From: Chitinophaga pinensis
Lineage (GTDB): Bacteria; Bacteroidota; Bacteroidia; SXHM01
Assembly: GCA_945870105.1 (NCBI GenBank)
Contig: CAMBRL010000012.1
Span: 1 to 43,628 of the forward strand
Reading direction: 5' to 3'
Length of the DNA stretch: 43,628 bases
In this document: positions 8,440 through 17,309 of the stretch, piece after piece
Layout: every line of letters begins with the position of its first letter
Position numbering within the stretch: position 1 is the stretch's first letter
The notes under the pieces: generated by a model
The model's input: the letters and a program-made list of their open reading frames with translations, nothing else
Told to the model about the DNA's origin: nothing
The model's database searches: none
Position numbers and translations under genes: made by a program

Positions 8440-9390
8440 ATGAAAAAAACACTGAATGAGTACATCACCTTAAAAGTTCCGCTCGCCAATACCGGTGACA
8501 GAGTTGATAAGGTATTGAACGAAATAAAAGCAAATGATTTTGACGATACGCAACAGATTTTTGTAGTTGATGAGCAAAATATTTTGCTCGGTTTTGTCAA
8601 TTTAGATACGCTTCTTAAAAGCAAAGACTCCGATACGGTTGATAAACTCATCACCGATTGCAATCCGGTGGATATTGATAAATCACTGGACTATGCAGTC
8701 ACCCATGCTATTTATAAAAAGCTGCAAACAGTTCCTGTTACTAGCAAGCAGGGTGTGTTCATGGGCATACTACCCACCCTTACCATTATTGAAACACTGA
8801 GAAACGAACACGTTGAAGACCTTCATAAAATTGCAGGTATTCATAAAGAAACTTCGCGTGCAAGCAAAGCTGTAAAAGAGCCACCACTAAGAAAAATACA
8901 ACACCGCCTTCCCTGGCTGCTGGTAGGGCTAATAGGTTCTTTTCTTGCTACTTATATTATGGCAAGCTATGAAGAAATACTAAACAGTAACATTGCACTC
9001 GCGTTTTTTATTCCCGGCATAGTTTACCTTGCCGATGCAATAGGCACACAAACCGAAACCATTGTAATCAGAGGCCTAACACTTAGTTGGACAAGCTTCG
9101 CAAAAATTCTGAAACAGGAATTATTTACCGGTCTTATGATAGGCCTTATACTTGGTGTGCTCAGTTTGCCCATGGCGCTCATCGGAGGATTTGACATAAG
9201 AATAGCATTGGTAGTAGGCATTACCATAACCCTTGCCGGAATGGTGGCTTCCAGCATAGGATTATTTCTTCCCTGGCTTTTAATGCGGCTTGGCAAAGAT
9301 CCCGCCTTTGGCTCAGGTCCGCTTGCTACCATTATCCAGGATATTCTCAGTATTTTTATTTACCTGATTGTGGCGCAGATTATACTGTAA
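8440..9390 (+). CDS. MgtE-type divalent cation transporter lacking the N-terminal domain
   Basis: A 316-residue inner-membrane protein. Residues 1 to about 130 form a CBS-domain pair and residues about 150-316 form the five-helix MgtE transport domain (conserved GPLATIIQDILSIFIY in the last helix region, with the metal-site Asp). The superhelical N-domain of classical MgtE (about 130 residues), which helps sense Mg2+, is missing, so the protein is about two thirds of the usual 450 residues. Start ATG and preceding intergenic sequence look normal, so this seems a natural short form rather than a truncation. Mg2+ is the family substrate; other cations are possible. Confidence 0.85.
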   Translation: MKKTLNEYITLKVPLANTGDRVDKVLNEIKANDFDDTQQIFVVDEQNILLGFVNLDTLLKSKDSDTVDKLITDCNPVDIDKSLDYAVTHAIYKKLQTVPVTSKQGVFMGILPTLTIIETLRNEHVEDLHKIAGIHKETSRASKAVKEPPLRKIQHRLPWLLVGLIGSFLATYIMASYEEILNSNIALAFFIPGIVYLADAIGTQTETIVIRGLTLSWTSFAKILKQELFTGLMIGLILGVLSLPMALIGGFDIRIALVVGITITLAGMVASSIGLFLPWLLMRLGKDPAFGSGPLATIIQDILSIFIYLIVAQIIL

Positions 9391-9421
9391 AAGACAAAAG
9401 TTAATAAATGGGTTTTAATCC

Positions 9422-9429
9422 TATCTTTG
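9422..9429 (+). promoter_or_regulatory. Bacteroidota -7 promoter box (TATCTTTG)
   Basis: TATCTTTG fits the Bacteroidota -7 consensus TAnnTTTG and lies 25 bp upstream of the lipoprotein start at 9454. No clear TTG -33 element is present at the usual 17-23 bp. Confidence 0.5.
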
Positions 9430-9453
9430 AAATACATTTTAAATTCTTCTCTC

Positions 9454-9837
9454 ATGAAAAACTTCTTCAGCATCATACTGCTTGCCTTTGTTATCAGTAT
9501 TGTAAACACATCCTGTAATAACAATGATGATGTTCCCGATCTTACCGATGGTATTACCGGAACGTATGTTGGAGCTATGAATGTACTTTCACCATCGTAT
9601 CAAAATGCAAATTACTCCGTTACCGTTTCCAGAGTAAGCAGCACAAGAGTGCGAATTTCACCGCAAGGCAGCGAGGCAGCAACCTGGGAACAGGATATTA
9701 TGAAACCTTCGTCAACATCCGTTACCTGCACAAACTGCACTACAAACCAATTAACGTTCGACCTTAGTCATAGCCCCATTACAATTGCCTATGACTATAA
9801 TAACAATGCCGAACAGTTTGCCGGATCTAAACAATAA
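9454..9837 (+). CDS. Small hypothetical lipoprotein
   Basis: A 127-residue protein. The ATG at 9454 is chosen over an upstream in-frame TTG (9427, inside the -7 box) because it gives a clean lipoprotein signal with lipobox VNTSC (Cys21), followed by an Asn/Asp-rich linker. The mature part (about 100 residues, beginning with GTYVGAMNV) looks all-beta, with a CxxC in TNCTT context. No family assigned. The following 144 bp (9838-9981) hold no gene that I can see. Confidence 0.65.
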   Translation: MKNFFSIILLAFVISIVNTSCNNNDDVPDLTDGITGTYVGAMNVLSPSYQNANYSVTVSRVSSTRVRISPQGSEAATWEQDIMKPSSTSVTCTNCTTNQLTFDLSHSPITIAYDYNNNAEQFAGSKQ

Positions 9838-9981
9838 GTGTCTGCAACCTGAGCAATTTTGGCAGCAAAGGGTTGAAAAGTTCTGCCATTTGTTCTGTTT
9901 ATCCGTTGAAAATCAAAAAACGTGTAACTATTTTACCTTTAATGTGGTTTAAATGCGCGTATAATTTTATAAAAGCACCCC

Positions 9982-10614
9982 ATGAAACAACTTTTTCTAA
10001 CTTTTATTGCAGCCGGATTTATAATCTCTTCGTTCGCACAATCGTTTGAAGGAGTAATTGATTTTCGCAAAACCAGCGGTGATGAAAAGGTTTATTACAG
10101 CTATTCTGTAAAAGGCAACAAAGTGTGTATTGACGAAAAAAGTGAAGACGGGAAAAGCATAATAGCAACACTGTTGGTTGACCTCAGATCAAAAGAAATA
10201 CTTGCTCTTAGCCACGAACGCAAATTGTATATGAAACGCGAAGCAAAAACTACAGAACGTATTGCTGGCTCACCTAAAATAGTTCGTTCAGGTAATCATC
10301 GTTTTATTGGCGGATATGATTGCGAGCAATGGCGTGTAAAAAATGAGAGCGAGAATACTGAAATCAGTTACTGGGTTACCAAAGGCAATTATGATTTCTT
10401 TCTCCCATTGCTGGGTGTGTTGGGTCGTAAAGACCGCTTTGCAATGTATTATCTATCAATCCCTGCTCGCGAAGGTTATTTCCCGATTGATGCTGTTGAA
10501 CGCGATGTTCAGCGTAACGAAAAAGGAAGACTGGAAGTACTTCAGATAACAGAGAAAAAATTAGACAACAACCTGTTTGTTGTTCCGAAAACCTATATGC
10601 AGATGGAGAATTAA
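9982..10614 (+). CDS. Secreted DUF4412-like protein
   Basis: A 210-residue protein with a Sec signal peptide (cleavage near SSFAQS) and a beta-rich body in the style of DUF4412: a modified-lipocalin-like set of strands with FEGVIDF at the start and GNHRFIGGYDCEQW in the middle. The family is frequent in Bacteroidota and has no established function. The next gene starts 10 bp downstream, suggesting one transcript. Confidence 0.65.
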   Translation: MKQLFLTFIAAGFIISSFAQSFEGVIDFRKTSGDEKVYYSYSVKGNKVCIDEKSEDGKSIIATLLVDLRSKEILALSHERKLYMKREAKTTERIAGSPKIVRSGNHRFIGGYDCEQWRVKNESENTEISYWVTKGNYDFFLPLLGVLGRKDRFAMYYLSIPAREGYFPIDAVERDVQRNEKGRLEVLQITEKKLDNNLFVVPKTYMQMEN

Positions 10615-10623
10615 TCTCATGGC

Positions 10624-11409
10624 ATGATCTGGTTTCGCAGGCTTTTTGGAATACTATTGATTGCGGTAGCAATCATTTTGGTTTTCTCTATCGTTGTTAC
10701 CATTTTACAGGCAACTTCCTATTTCACTTTATTCTATTCATGCATTACTGAAGGTTGCGATGGTGATATCCTTAAAGACGCGCTGTTCGGAATTCTTACT
10801 TACATCTTTATGGCTGCCATGGTTTATTACCTTGGTCGCAGAGGCTTTTTATTATTGATAGCTGCAAAGCCTGAAGAACCCGAATCATCTCCTATTCTTG
10901 ACGAAGCAGATTTTTCACACATACAGGAAAGCAAAAATTATTTTCAGACTAAATACGGTTATTGCCACATACTTACGGACCGCATCATTTTTGCAAATTC
11001 TAAAACGCTGGAAGATGTTTCTGCTTATAAAGAAGGAAACAAGATTATAGGCACTCTGATTTTACAGTTTACCCTGTTCTTTGCTATGGGAGTTTATTTT
11101 TTTACCGAAGCTATGGAAGGTGATTTCTGGCAAATGCTAACTCCCGCACTTGTTGCACTTGTTTCCCTGTTTTCAATTGTTACGTCCTTCAGAAATTCAA
11201 CTACACCGCTTATTATGCGTGATAAAATCAGTTCAATTAATTTTGTAAAAGGAATACCCTACATGATTACTCCGCACTTTGTAATCTGGTTTTACGATAG
11301 TAAAAACCGTAAGCGCAAGCGCCTTGTTATGCTTTTCGATAATGCCGAAAAAAACAGCAGCGAGGCATTGCTTGTATTCCGCAATGCCTCGCTGCCTGTT
11401 ACTGAGTAA
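10624..11409 (+). CDS. Hypothetical membrane protein with four predicted helices
   Basis: A 261-residue protein of unrecognised family. Two hydrophobic segments lie at about residues 6-33 and 56-76, then a soluble stretch of about 60 residues, then two more segments near 140-180 and a basic C-terminal soluble part (about 185-261). It sits 10 bp behind the DUF4412-like gene and 7 bp from the convergent hydrolase gene. Confidence 0.65.
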   Translation: MIWFRRLFGILLIAVAIILVFSIVVTILQATSYFTLFYSCITEGCDGDILKDALFGILTYIFMAAMVYYLGRRGFLLLIAAKPEEPESSPILDEADFSHIQESKNYFQTKYGYCHILTDRIIFANSKTLEDVSAYKEGNKIIGTLILQFTLFFAMGVYFFTEAMEGDFWQMLTPALVALVSLFSIVTSFRNSTTPLIMRDKISSINFVKGIPYMITPHFVIWFYDSKNRKRKRLVMLFDNAEKNSSEALLVFRNASLPVTE

Positions 11410-11415
11410 TGTAAA

Positions 11416-12240
11416 TTACTTCGCTTCTAAAAACGTCTGTAATAATCCGAAGTAGGCATCTTTATCTGTATTATAAGTATCAGCAGCGCCAACACCTTTA
11501 ATCATTTTATACTGCGTGATGCTTTTCTGAAGTTTTGCTAATTCTTTCATATCGTCAGGAGTAATCACATCATCTTTTTCTCCTGAAATGAGAAGAATAC
11601 CATAAAGGTGTGAACCTTTTTCAGTCAATGCGAAGAAAGGCTCCATGAAAAATTTGTTGTAACCGATAGGTACAATTAAATCTTCACTTCTTTTGGCTTT
11701 TACGGCAGCTTTATACGTTTCTAGTTTCAAAAAAGGAGTATCAGCAATTACTTTACGAACATCCGTTCTGTTTGCAGCAGCAGCTAATAAAAGCGATGCG
11801 CCAATTCCTTTTCCGTAAAGATTGCTCGACATGCTGGCGTGATTTTTTTTCACGTGATCCATTACTGCTTTCACATCTTTTTCAAACTGCGGATAGCAAA
11901 TCATTTTAGGATTGATTTTAAAATCATCGCTTTTGCCGTAACCACGGTAATCAAAAGCAAGAACGTGATAACCTAATGAAGTAAATTTGGTAATCAACTC
12001 AATATTATCAGCCATGTTTCCGTCACCGTCATCAGCAATAATAATGGCTTTTGCTCCTGATTTGTTTTGTGGTTTAAACCACCATGCATTCAGGCTTACA
12101 CCATCTTCAGTGGTTATTTTCTTTTCTTCATACTCAATGCCATACTCGTCAGGAGTAACGGAGTATTCGCGCACAGGGTTTAATGCAAAAGCAGAAACAG
12201 CAACAACGGAACAAAAAAGTGATACGATAATTTTCTTCAT
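11416..12240 (-). CDS. Exported alpha/beta-hydrolase-fold protein lacking catalytic Ser and His
   Basis: A 274-residue protein with a Sec signal peptide (MKKIIVSLFCSVVAVSAFA). The fold is clear: GYHVLAFDYRGYGKS (about residues 90-104) is the typical strand and loop before the nucleophile elbow. The elbow itself reads GKGIG (143-147), so the serine at the centre of GxSxG is glycine, and the usual GAGH near the C-terminus is GVGA (249-252), so the histidine is gone too. The acid motif GEKDD (220-224) remains. It is therefore probably a non-catalytic member with a binding or structural role, unless other residues have taken over. It converges with the + strand membrane protein. Confidence 0.75.
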   Translation of the reverse strand: MKKIIVSLFCSVVAVSAFALNPVREYSVTPDEYGIEYEEKKITTEDGVSLNAWWFKPQNKSGAKAIIIADDGDGNMADNIELITKFTSLGYHVLAFDYRGYGKSDDFKINPKMICYPQFEKDVKAVMDHVKKNHASMSSNLYGKGIGASLLLAAAANRTDVRKVIADTPFLKLETYKAAVKAKRSEDLIVPIGYNKFFMEPFFALTEKGSHLYGILLISGEKDDVITPDDMKELAKLQKSITQYKMIKGVGAADTYNTDKDAYFGLLQTFLEAK

Positions 12241-12277
12241 GATTTTTATAAAAAGGTTTAACGTTTTTTGAGGGTAA

Positions 12278-12285
12278 CAAAACTA
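12278..12285 (-). promoter_or_regulatory. -7 box for the hydrolase-like gene (TAGTTTTG on the minus strand)
   Basis: Read on the minus strand the sequence is TAGTTTTG, matching TAnnTTTG, 37 bp upstream of the start at 12240. No convincing -33 TTG is seen at normal spacing. Confidence 0.4.
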
Positions 12286-12322
12286 TACAAAGCAAAGGTT
12301 GAGTAATTGAAAACTTTTCAAC

Positions 12323-12354
12323 AAAAAAGTCCCGCAGTATTGCGGGACTTTTTT
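12323..12354 (-). terminator. Strong intrinsic terminator behind the M16 peptidase gene
   Basis: A 14-bp perfect stem (12323-12336 with 12341-12354) around a 4-nt loop, A-tract on one side and T-tract on the other, so it can work on both strands. It follows the stop of the minus-strand M16 gene at 12397 and separates that gene from the hydrolase-like gene. Confidence 0.85.
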
Positions 12355-12357
12355 GTT

Positions 12358-12392
12358 CCCCCTCCTTAAAAAGGGAGGGAGTTAGGGGGTGG
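12358..12392. repeat. CCCCCTCC/GGGAGGG dispersed-type hairpin repeat
   Basis: C-rich and G-rich blocks (12358-12365, 12373-12379 and 12385-12392) form a short hairpin. It lies in the 3' region of the M16 gene, right beside the terminator. Only one copy is present in this window; I infer from its form that it belongs to a dispersed family. Confidence 0.5.
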
Positions 12393-12396
12393 TAAA

Positions 12397-15252
12397 TTAT
12401 TTCTTCACCATATCCAACGCCATGTTACGCACTTCAATCTCGTAACCCAATTTAGATAATCCGGGATAAATCAAATCTTTATCACCAACAATTACCATCA
12501 CCATTTTATCAGCAGGCAATTTAGATTTTGCCAATGCATCAATCTCGGCTTTAGTCATGTTTGCAAGAATTTTGTTTTGCTCATCCACAAAATTTTTGTC
12601 AAGGCTGTAATCCAAAATCTGTTGCAGAAACTGAGCTTTATCTTGTGATGTTTCATACTTGCGTGCATCACTTTGACCGATTGAACTTTTGGTGAAAGCC
12701 AATTCCTGTTCTGTAATTCCGTTTGCAGCATAGTTGTTTATTTCTTTCATAAACTCAACTACAGAGCTGTCGGTAGTAGTTGCTTTTACTCCCGCAGCTG
12801 CTATAAATGCACCTGCAAACTTACTTCCCTGAAAACCGCTGCGTGCACCGTAAGTCCAACCTTTATCTTCACGAAGGTTAAGGTTGATACGGCTGTTGAA
12901 AGCTGCTCCTAACGGGAAATTCATAAGCTTTGATTTATAAAAATCACCTGTGGCATCAAAAGGCATTGCAATGTATCCGATACGGATTTCACTTTGCGGA
13001 GCCTGTGGTTTGTTTACCAATATGATTTTTGTTTTCTCAATTGCAGGTGTTGGTTTTTCTTCAGCAAACTGAACATCTTTTTTAGTCCATGATTTAAGGA
13101 AGCCTAATTTACCAAGCACTTCATCTTTATCTACATCACCTACTACTACCAGTTTAGAAATAGAAGGAGAGAATTTAGTTGCGTAATATGCTTTGACATC
13201 ATCCAATGTAATTGAACCAACAGTTTCCAATGTACCTGCATTTGGTATGCTCATGATATGGCCTTTTCCGTAAACAGCTTCTTTGAAATTGTTGTCGGCA
13301 ATAACAGTTGGTTGTGTTGCCTGGTTGGCAATACCTTCCATCTGTTGTTGTTTCAAACGGTTGAAGTCTTCCATTGAAAATTTAGGTTTCAATAGTTTTT
13401 CTTCCACCAGCTCCAGCGTTTTATCCAAATTCTTTTTCAGAGAAGAAACGCTTACTACAATCTCTTCATTACCTGCATAAATATCAATGTTGCTTCCCAA
13501 CACTTCTAATTTATTGGCAATTTCTTCACCTGTGAAATTCTCAGTTGATTCACCGAGCAGGTCAGCAGTAAGATTTGCAATACCTGATTTTGCAGCATCT
13601 TCAAAACGGTGTCCTGCACGGATTGAAATACGCAAGGCTACCGTTGGTACTTCATCATTCTTTGCACCGATAGCAGCTAATCCGTTATCAAAATTTTCGG
13701 TCCAATAATCAGGAACTTTAATAGTAGGATTTGGTCCTGCTGCAGGTTGTTTGCTGCGATCGAATCCATCAGGGTCTTTTGCTTTGTTGTAAACCAAACC
13801 TTTGTATTGTTCGTCATTAGGAACAAAAGTGGAGTCAACAAATTTTGGTGTGTAGTTGTCTGCCTTTGCAGCAAGTGTTGGCTGACCTTTAGGATAAACA
13901 CTAAGGATAACTGCTTTCTGACCTTTAATATAAGTATTGAAAACACGTTTTACATCTTCTTTGGTAACATCAGCATAACGCTTCAATTCAGCTTGTATAT
14001 AGTTAGGGTTTCCTGTGAAGGTTTGGTAGCTTGCCAAAAGACTTGCTTTTCCGTCAACGCTTGCCAACTGCTGTATCAGCTGATTTTCAATCATTGCTTT
14101 GGTGCGGTTCAAATCATCGTCATTAATTTCGCGTGTTTCAAATTCATCAATTGATTTACGGATAACAGCTTCCATTTCAGCCAATGTTTTTCCGGGAAAA
14201 GGAAGAACAGTTAATTGAAACTCTCCTGCAAGTTCCATGCAAGGGTGAGCAACGTTAGCTTGTACAGCTAATTGTGGTTTTTCAAAGTTCTCGTAAAAGA
14301 TTGAGTTTTTTCCTCCGCCCATAATGTCGGCAAGAATATCCAAAGGAGCTTCGTCAGGGTTACGGTTGCCAACTGTTGGATAAGCAAACTGAATCAATGG
14401 GAAACGGATATTATCTTCGTAAGAAATATAACGGTCTTCGGGAAGGGTGATTTTTTCAATCTGCATTGGTTTTACTTCCGGTCCCGCAGGAATTGGTCCG
14501 TAATATTTTTCAACCAATTCAACTACCTGTTTAGGGTCAACATCACCGGCAACGGTTAAGGTAGCATTGTTTGGTCCGTACCAACGCAGGAAAAAGTGTT
14601 TCAGATCATCAACATTTGCTCTGTCCAATTCGGCTAAGTAACCGATAACAGGCCATGAATAAGGATGTCCCTGAGGATACATTGCCTGAGCAACTTTTTC
14701 ACCAATCAAACCATAAGGACGGTTATCATAACTCTGTCCGCGCTCGTTTTTAACAGTTGCGCGTTGGTTTTCAAATTTCTTCTGAGTAACAGCATCTAAC
14801 AGAAAGCCCATACGGTCAGCTTCTAACCACAAAGCCGTTTCTAATTGATTAGAAGGCAATGTTTCAAAATAGTTAGTGCGGTCGCTGTTGGTAGTTCCGT
14901 TCAGTTCACCACCTGCTTCAGACACAACTTTAAAGTGTTGTTCATCTGCAACGTGATCAGAACCCTGAAACATCATGTGCTCAAAAAAGTGAGCAAAACC
15001 TGAACGTCCTAATTCTTCGCGTGATGAACCTACGTGATACGTAACATCTACGTGTACAATAGGATCGCTGTGATCTTCGTGAACCAACAGTGTTAAGCCA
15101 TTAGGCAACACATATTTCTGATAAGGAATAACGATATCATCGCCTTTCTTTTTTACTTCTTCTACCAGCTTGGTTCCGAACTTGGTAGTAGTGTTATTGT
15201 TGCACGAAACCAGAAAGGTAACGGCTGCAACAAATGCTAAAATTCTTTTCAT
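12397..15252 (-). CDS. M16-family zinc metallopeptidase lipoprotein, two-module form
   Basis: A 951-residue protein with a lipoprotein signal (lipobox FLVSC, Cys17). The first M16 module has the inverted zinc motif HxxEH at H88-FF-E91-H92, with the third ligand likely E170 in the TVKNERGQ segment. The second module (about residues 510-951) has the M16 fold without a zinc motif, as normal for the fused two-module enzymes (pitrilysin/pseudo-heterodimer type). Likely degrades peptides on the periplasmic side or at the outer membrane. It has its own promoter and a strong terminator, so it is monocistronic. Confidence 0.9.
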   Translation of the reverse strand: MKRILAFVAAVTFLVSCNNNTTTKFGTKLVEEVKKKGDDIVIPYQKYVLPNGLTLLVHEDHSDPIVHVDVTYHVGSSREELGRSGFAHFFEHMMFQGSDHVADEQHFKVVSEAGGELNGTTNSDRTNYFETLPSNQLETALWLEADRMGFLLDAVTQKKFENQRATVKNERGQSYDNRPYGLIGEKVAQAMYPQGHPYSWPVIGYLAELDRANVDDLKHFFLRWYGPNNATLTVAGDVDPKQVVELVEKYYGPIPAGPEVKPMQIEKITLPEDRYISYEDNIRFPLIQFAYPTVGNRNPDEAPLDILADIMGGGKNSIFYENFEKPQLAVQANVAHPCMELAGEFQLTVLPFPGKTLAEMEAVIRKSIDEFETREINDDDLNRTKAMIENQLIQQLASVDGKASLLASYQTFTGNPNYIQAELKRYADVTKEDVKRVFNTYIKGQKAVILSVYPKGQPTLAAKADNYTPKFVDSTFVPNDEQYKGLVYNKAKDPDGFDRSKQPAAGPNPTIKVPDYWTENFDNGLAAIGAKNDEVPTVALRISIRAGHRFEDAAKSGIANLTADLLGESTENFTGEEIANKLEVLGSNIDIYAGNEEIVVSVSSLKKNLDKTLELVEEKLLKPKFSMEDFNRLKQQQMEGIANQATQPTVIADNNFKEAVYGKGHIMSIPNAGTLETVGSITLDDVKAYYATKFSPSISKLVVVGDVDKDEVLGKLGFLKSWTKKDVQFAEEKPTPAIEKTKIILVNKPQAPQSEIRIGYIAMPFDATGDFYKSKLMNFPLGAAFNSRINLNLREDKGWTYGARSGFQGSKFAGAFIAAAGVKATTTDSSVVEFMKEINNYAANGITEQELAFTKSSIGQSDARKYETSQDKAQFLQQILDYSLDKNFVDEQNKILANMTKAEIDALAKSKLPADKMVMVIVGDKDLIYPGLSKLGYEIEVRNMALDMVKK

Positions 15253-15281
15253 TTTGTTTTTGGGTTTTTTAATTTGCGGGG

Positions 15282-15310
15282 CAAAGGTAGAAAAAGGGCA
15301 TAACGTTCAA
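15282..15310 (-). promoter_or_regulatory. Bacteroidota promoter for the M16 gene
   Basis: On the minus strand TTG (15308-15310) is followed after 18 bp by TACCTTTG (15289-15282), both consensus elements at accepted spacing. The start codon at 15252 lies about 30 bp further on. Confidence 0.75.
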
Positions 15311-15389
15311 CATCTTATGAAAATTGTAGATGTTAAGAAGTGTTAAATGAGAAGTAAATCTTCAAGGTTTAGAATAAAGGTTTAAAAAA

Positions 15390-17303
15390 CTAAGAAACAA
15401 AATACATCTTCACCTTCCCCTTTCCCTTTGCTTCAATCTCACCGCGGTAAACACAAGTGAATTTGTCTTTTACCAATTGGTAAGTTGTTTCGCTGATGTT
15501 TACTTTACCAGCTTCACCGCTGCTTTCCATGCGCGAAGCAGTATTTACCGTATCACCCCAAATGTCGTACTGAAACTTTTTTATTCCCACAATGCCGGCA
15601 ACAACAGGTCCGGTGTGTATGCCAATTCGTATTTCAAAATAAGGTAAGCCCGCTGCAATTTTCTTTGCTTTACCCTCTTCAACAAAGTCGCGCATTTCAA
15701 GGGCTGCTTTCACAGCATCGTTTGCGTGTGTTTTATTTTCGCTGGGTAATCCACCTGCTGCCATATAGGCATCGCCAATAGTTTTAATTTTTTCCAACCC
15801 GTGCTTTTCCATGATGTGGTCAAATGCCGAAAAGTATTCGTGCAAATCTTTTACCAGTTCTTTTGGACTTAATTTTTCGCTCATAGCGGTAAAGCCTTTA
15901 AAATCGGTAAACAAAACAGTTACTTCATCAATAAGTCGTGCATCAGCATATCCTTTATTTTTAAGTTCCTCGGCAACTTCTGCGGGAAGAATATTCAGCA
16001 GCAATTCGTCTGAACGTTTCTTGCCTTTGAAAATAGAAAATGCCAGTGCAAACACCAATATTAAACCAACAACAGTTGAAAAAATAACAATGCGCTGACG
16101 ATTGATATTAGCCTGCTGCAATTCTTTTTCTTTGTTCAGCAGCAGAATTTCTTTATCTTTTTTTTCAGTTTCGTACAAGGTTTGCAGCTCCGAAATTTTA
16201 TCAGTGTTTTCGCCATTCACCAGCGAATCTTTAATGGCTACATAGTGTTTAAAAGCAGCATACCCTTCTTTTGGATTATTCATTCCGTCATAAACAATCG
16301 ATAAGCCCAGGTAGGCTTGTTTAATATAATCTATACTCTCAATTTCATTAGCCACAGCAAGACTTTGCTTCATATAATCCAATGCCTTGTTATACTCATG
16401 CTGCTTCTCATAAATGTATCCGATGTTGAGTAGAATACTGGGAATATCCTGGTCGTCCTTGATTTCTTTTTTCCCGTCAAGAGCCATGTTCAGGTATTCA
16501 AGCGCTTCTTTATACTTGTTCAGTTCCATATAGGCGCTGCCTATATTATTATAGCAGATGTAAATGCCTTTCTGATTTTTCAATTCTTTCTTTAGGTCCA
16601 ATGATTGAAAAAAATAGTTCAGCGCTTCCTGATGCTGCTCTTTTTTCATGTAAATATTTCCGATGTTAATCAGGTTATCAGCTATCACCGGCTTGTTATC
16701 TAATTCAAGACTTATCTTTAATGAACGCTTGTAATACTCCAGTGCTTTATCAACATTACCCTGCTTCAATAAAATAATACCGATGTTATTCAAACTTGCC
16801 GAAATGCCTTGTTTGTTTCCAACCTCTTCTGAGTTTTTTAATGATTTAAGATGGTATTCCAATGCCAAAGGGTAGTTTCCTTTTTTAGCATGGGCCAACC
16901 CTAAATTACCGCAGATCTTTCCGGCATTTTTTTTATCACCTAACTCTTCAATAATTAAAAGAGCGGCATTGAAAGCGGGAATAGCTTTATCGTAATTGCC
17001 TTGTAAATACTCAATAACACCTGAATTTTTAAGTGCTTCACTTTCTCCTTCTCTGTATCCTATCCGTATAGAAATGGCAAGAGCCGAATCTGCAAAACGT
17101 TGGGCTTCCTGAGGGTCAGAAGATTTAAACTCCCATGCTACGGAGTTTAATAAATGAATGCGTGCTGTATCGGTTTTCGCAATTTTGGCAAGATTTATGA
17201 GCGAATCGGTTTTAGATGCAAAAGCAGGAGTGATACAAATAAGTGAACAAAACCAGAAAACGAAAAATAAATTCTTTCGTTGTTCAATCATTTTTTTGCA
17301 CAT
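15390..17303 (-). CDS. TPR-domain class III adenylate cyclase, membrane-anchored (paralogue 1)
   Basis: A 637-residue protein predicted to make cAMP from ATP. Order: signal peptide (to about residue 30), seven or so TPR repeats (about 45-350, repeated LNNIG and ALEYY motifs), a coiled-coil segment (370-402), one membrane helix (about 404-425), a short SDELLLNILP linker and the class III catalytic domain (455-637). Metal aspartates D467 and D511, adenine-selecting K507 and D580, and transition-state N587 and R591 are all present, so adenylate rather than guanylate specificity is expected. The TPR part should lie in the periplasm and the cyclase in the cytosol. An alternative start is at 17291. 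It lies 6 bp behind the T9SS propeller gene and is a clear paralogue of the gene at 19923-21839. The gap to the M16 gene (15253-15389) holds only that gene's promoter. Confidence 0.9.
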   Translation of the reverse strand: MCKKMIEQRKNLFFVFWFCSLICITPAFASKTDSLINLAKIAKTDTARIHLLNSVAWEFKSSDPQEAQRFADSALAISIRIGYREGESEALKNSGVIEYLQGNYDKAIPAFNAALLIIEELGDKKNAGKICGNLGLAHAKKGNYPLALEYHLKSLKNSEEVGNKQGISASLNNIGIILLKQGNVDKALEYYKRSLKISLELDNKPVIADNLINIGNIYMKKEQHQEALNYFFQSLDLKKELKNQKGIYICYNNIGSAYMELNKYKEALEYLNMALDGKKEIKDDQDIPSILLNIGYIYEKQHEYNKALDYMKQSLAVANEIESIDYIKQAYLGLSIVYDGMNNPKEGYAAFKHYVAIKDSLVNGENTDKISELQTLYETEKKDKEILLLNKEKELQQANINRQRIVIFSTVVGLILVFALAFSIFKGKKRSDELLLNILPAEVAEELKNKGYADARLIDEVTVLFTDFKGFTAMSEKLSPKELVKDLHEYFSAFDHIMEKHGLEKIKTIGDAYMAAGGLPSENKTHANDAVKAALEMRDFVEEGKAKKIAAGLPYFEIRIGIHTGPVVAGIVGIKKFQYDIWGDTVNTASRMESSGEAGKVNISETTYQLVKDKFTCVYRGEIEAKGKGKVKMYFVS

Positions 17304-17309
17304 CAGATT

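Noticed and set aside
13747-14154. Plus-strand open frame of 135 codons opposite the M16 peptidase
   Set aside because: Shadow of a well-supported gene on the other strand; no start context or domain.
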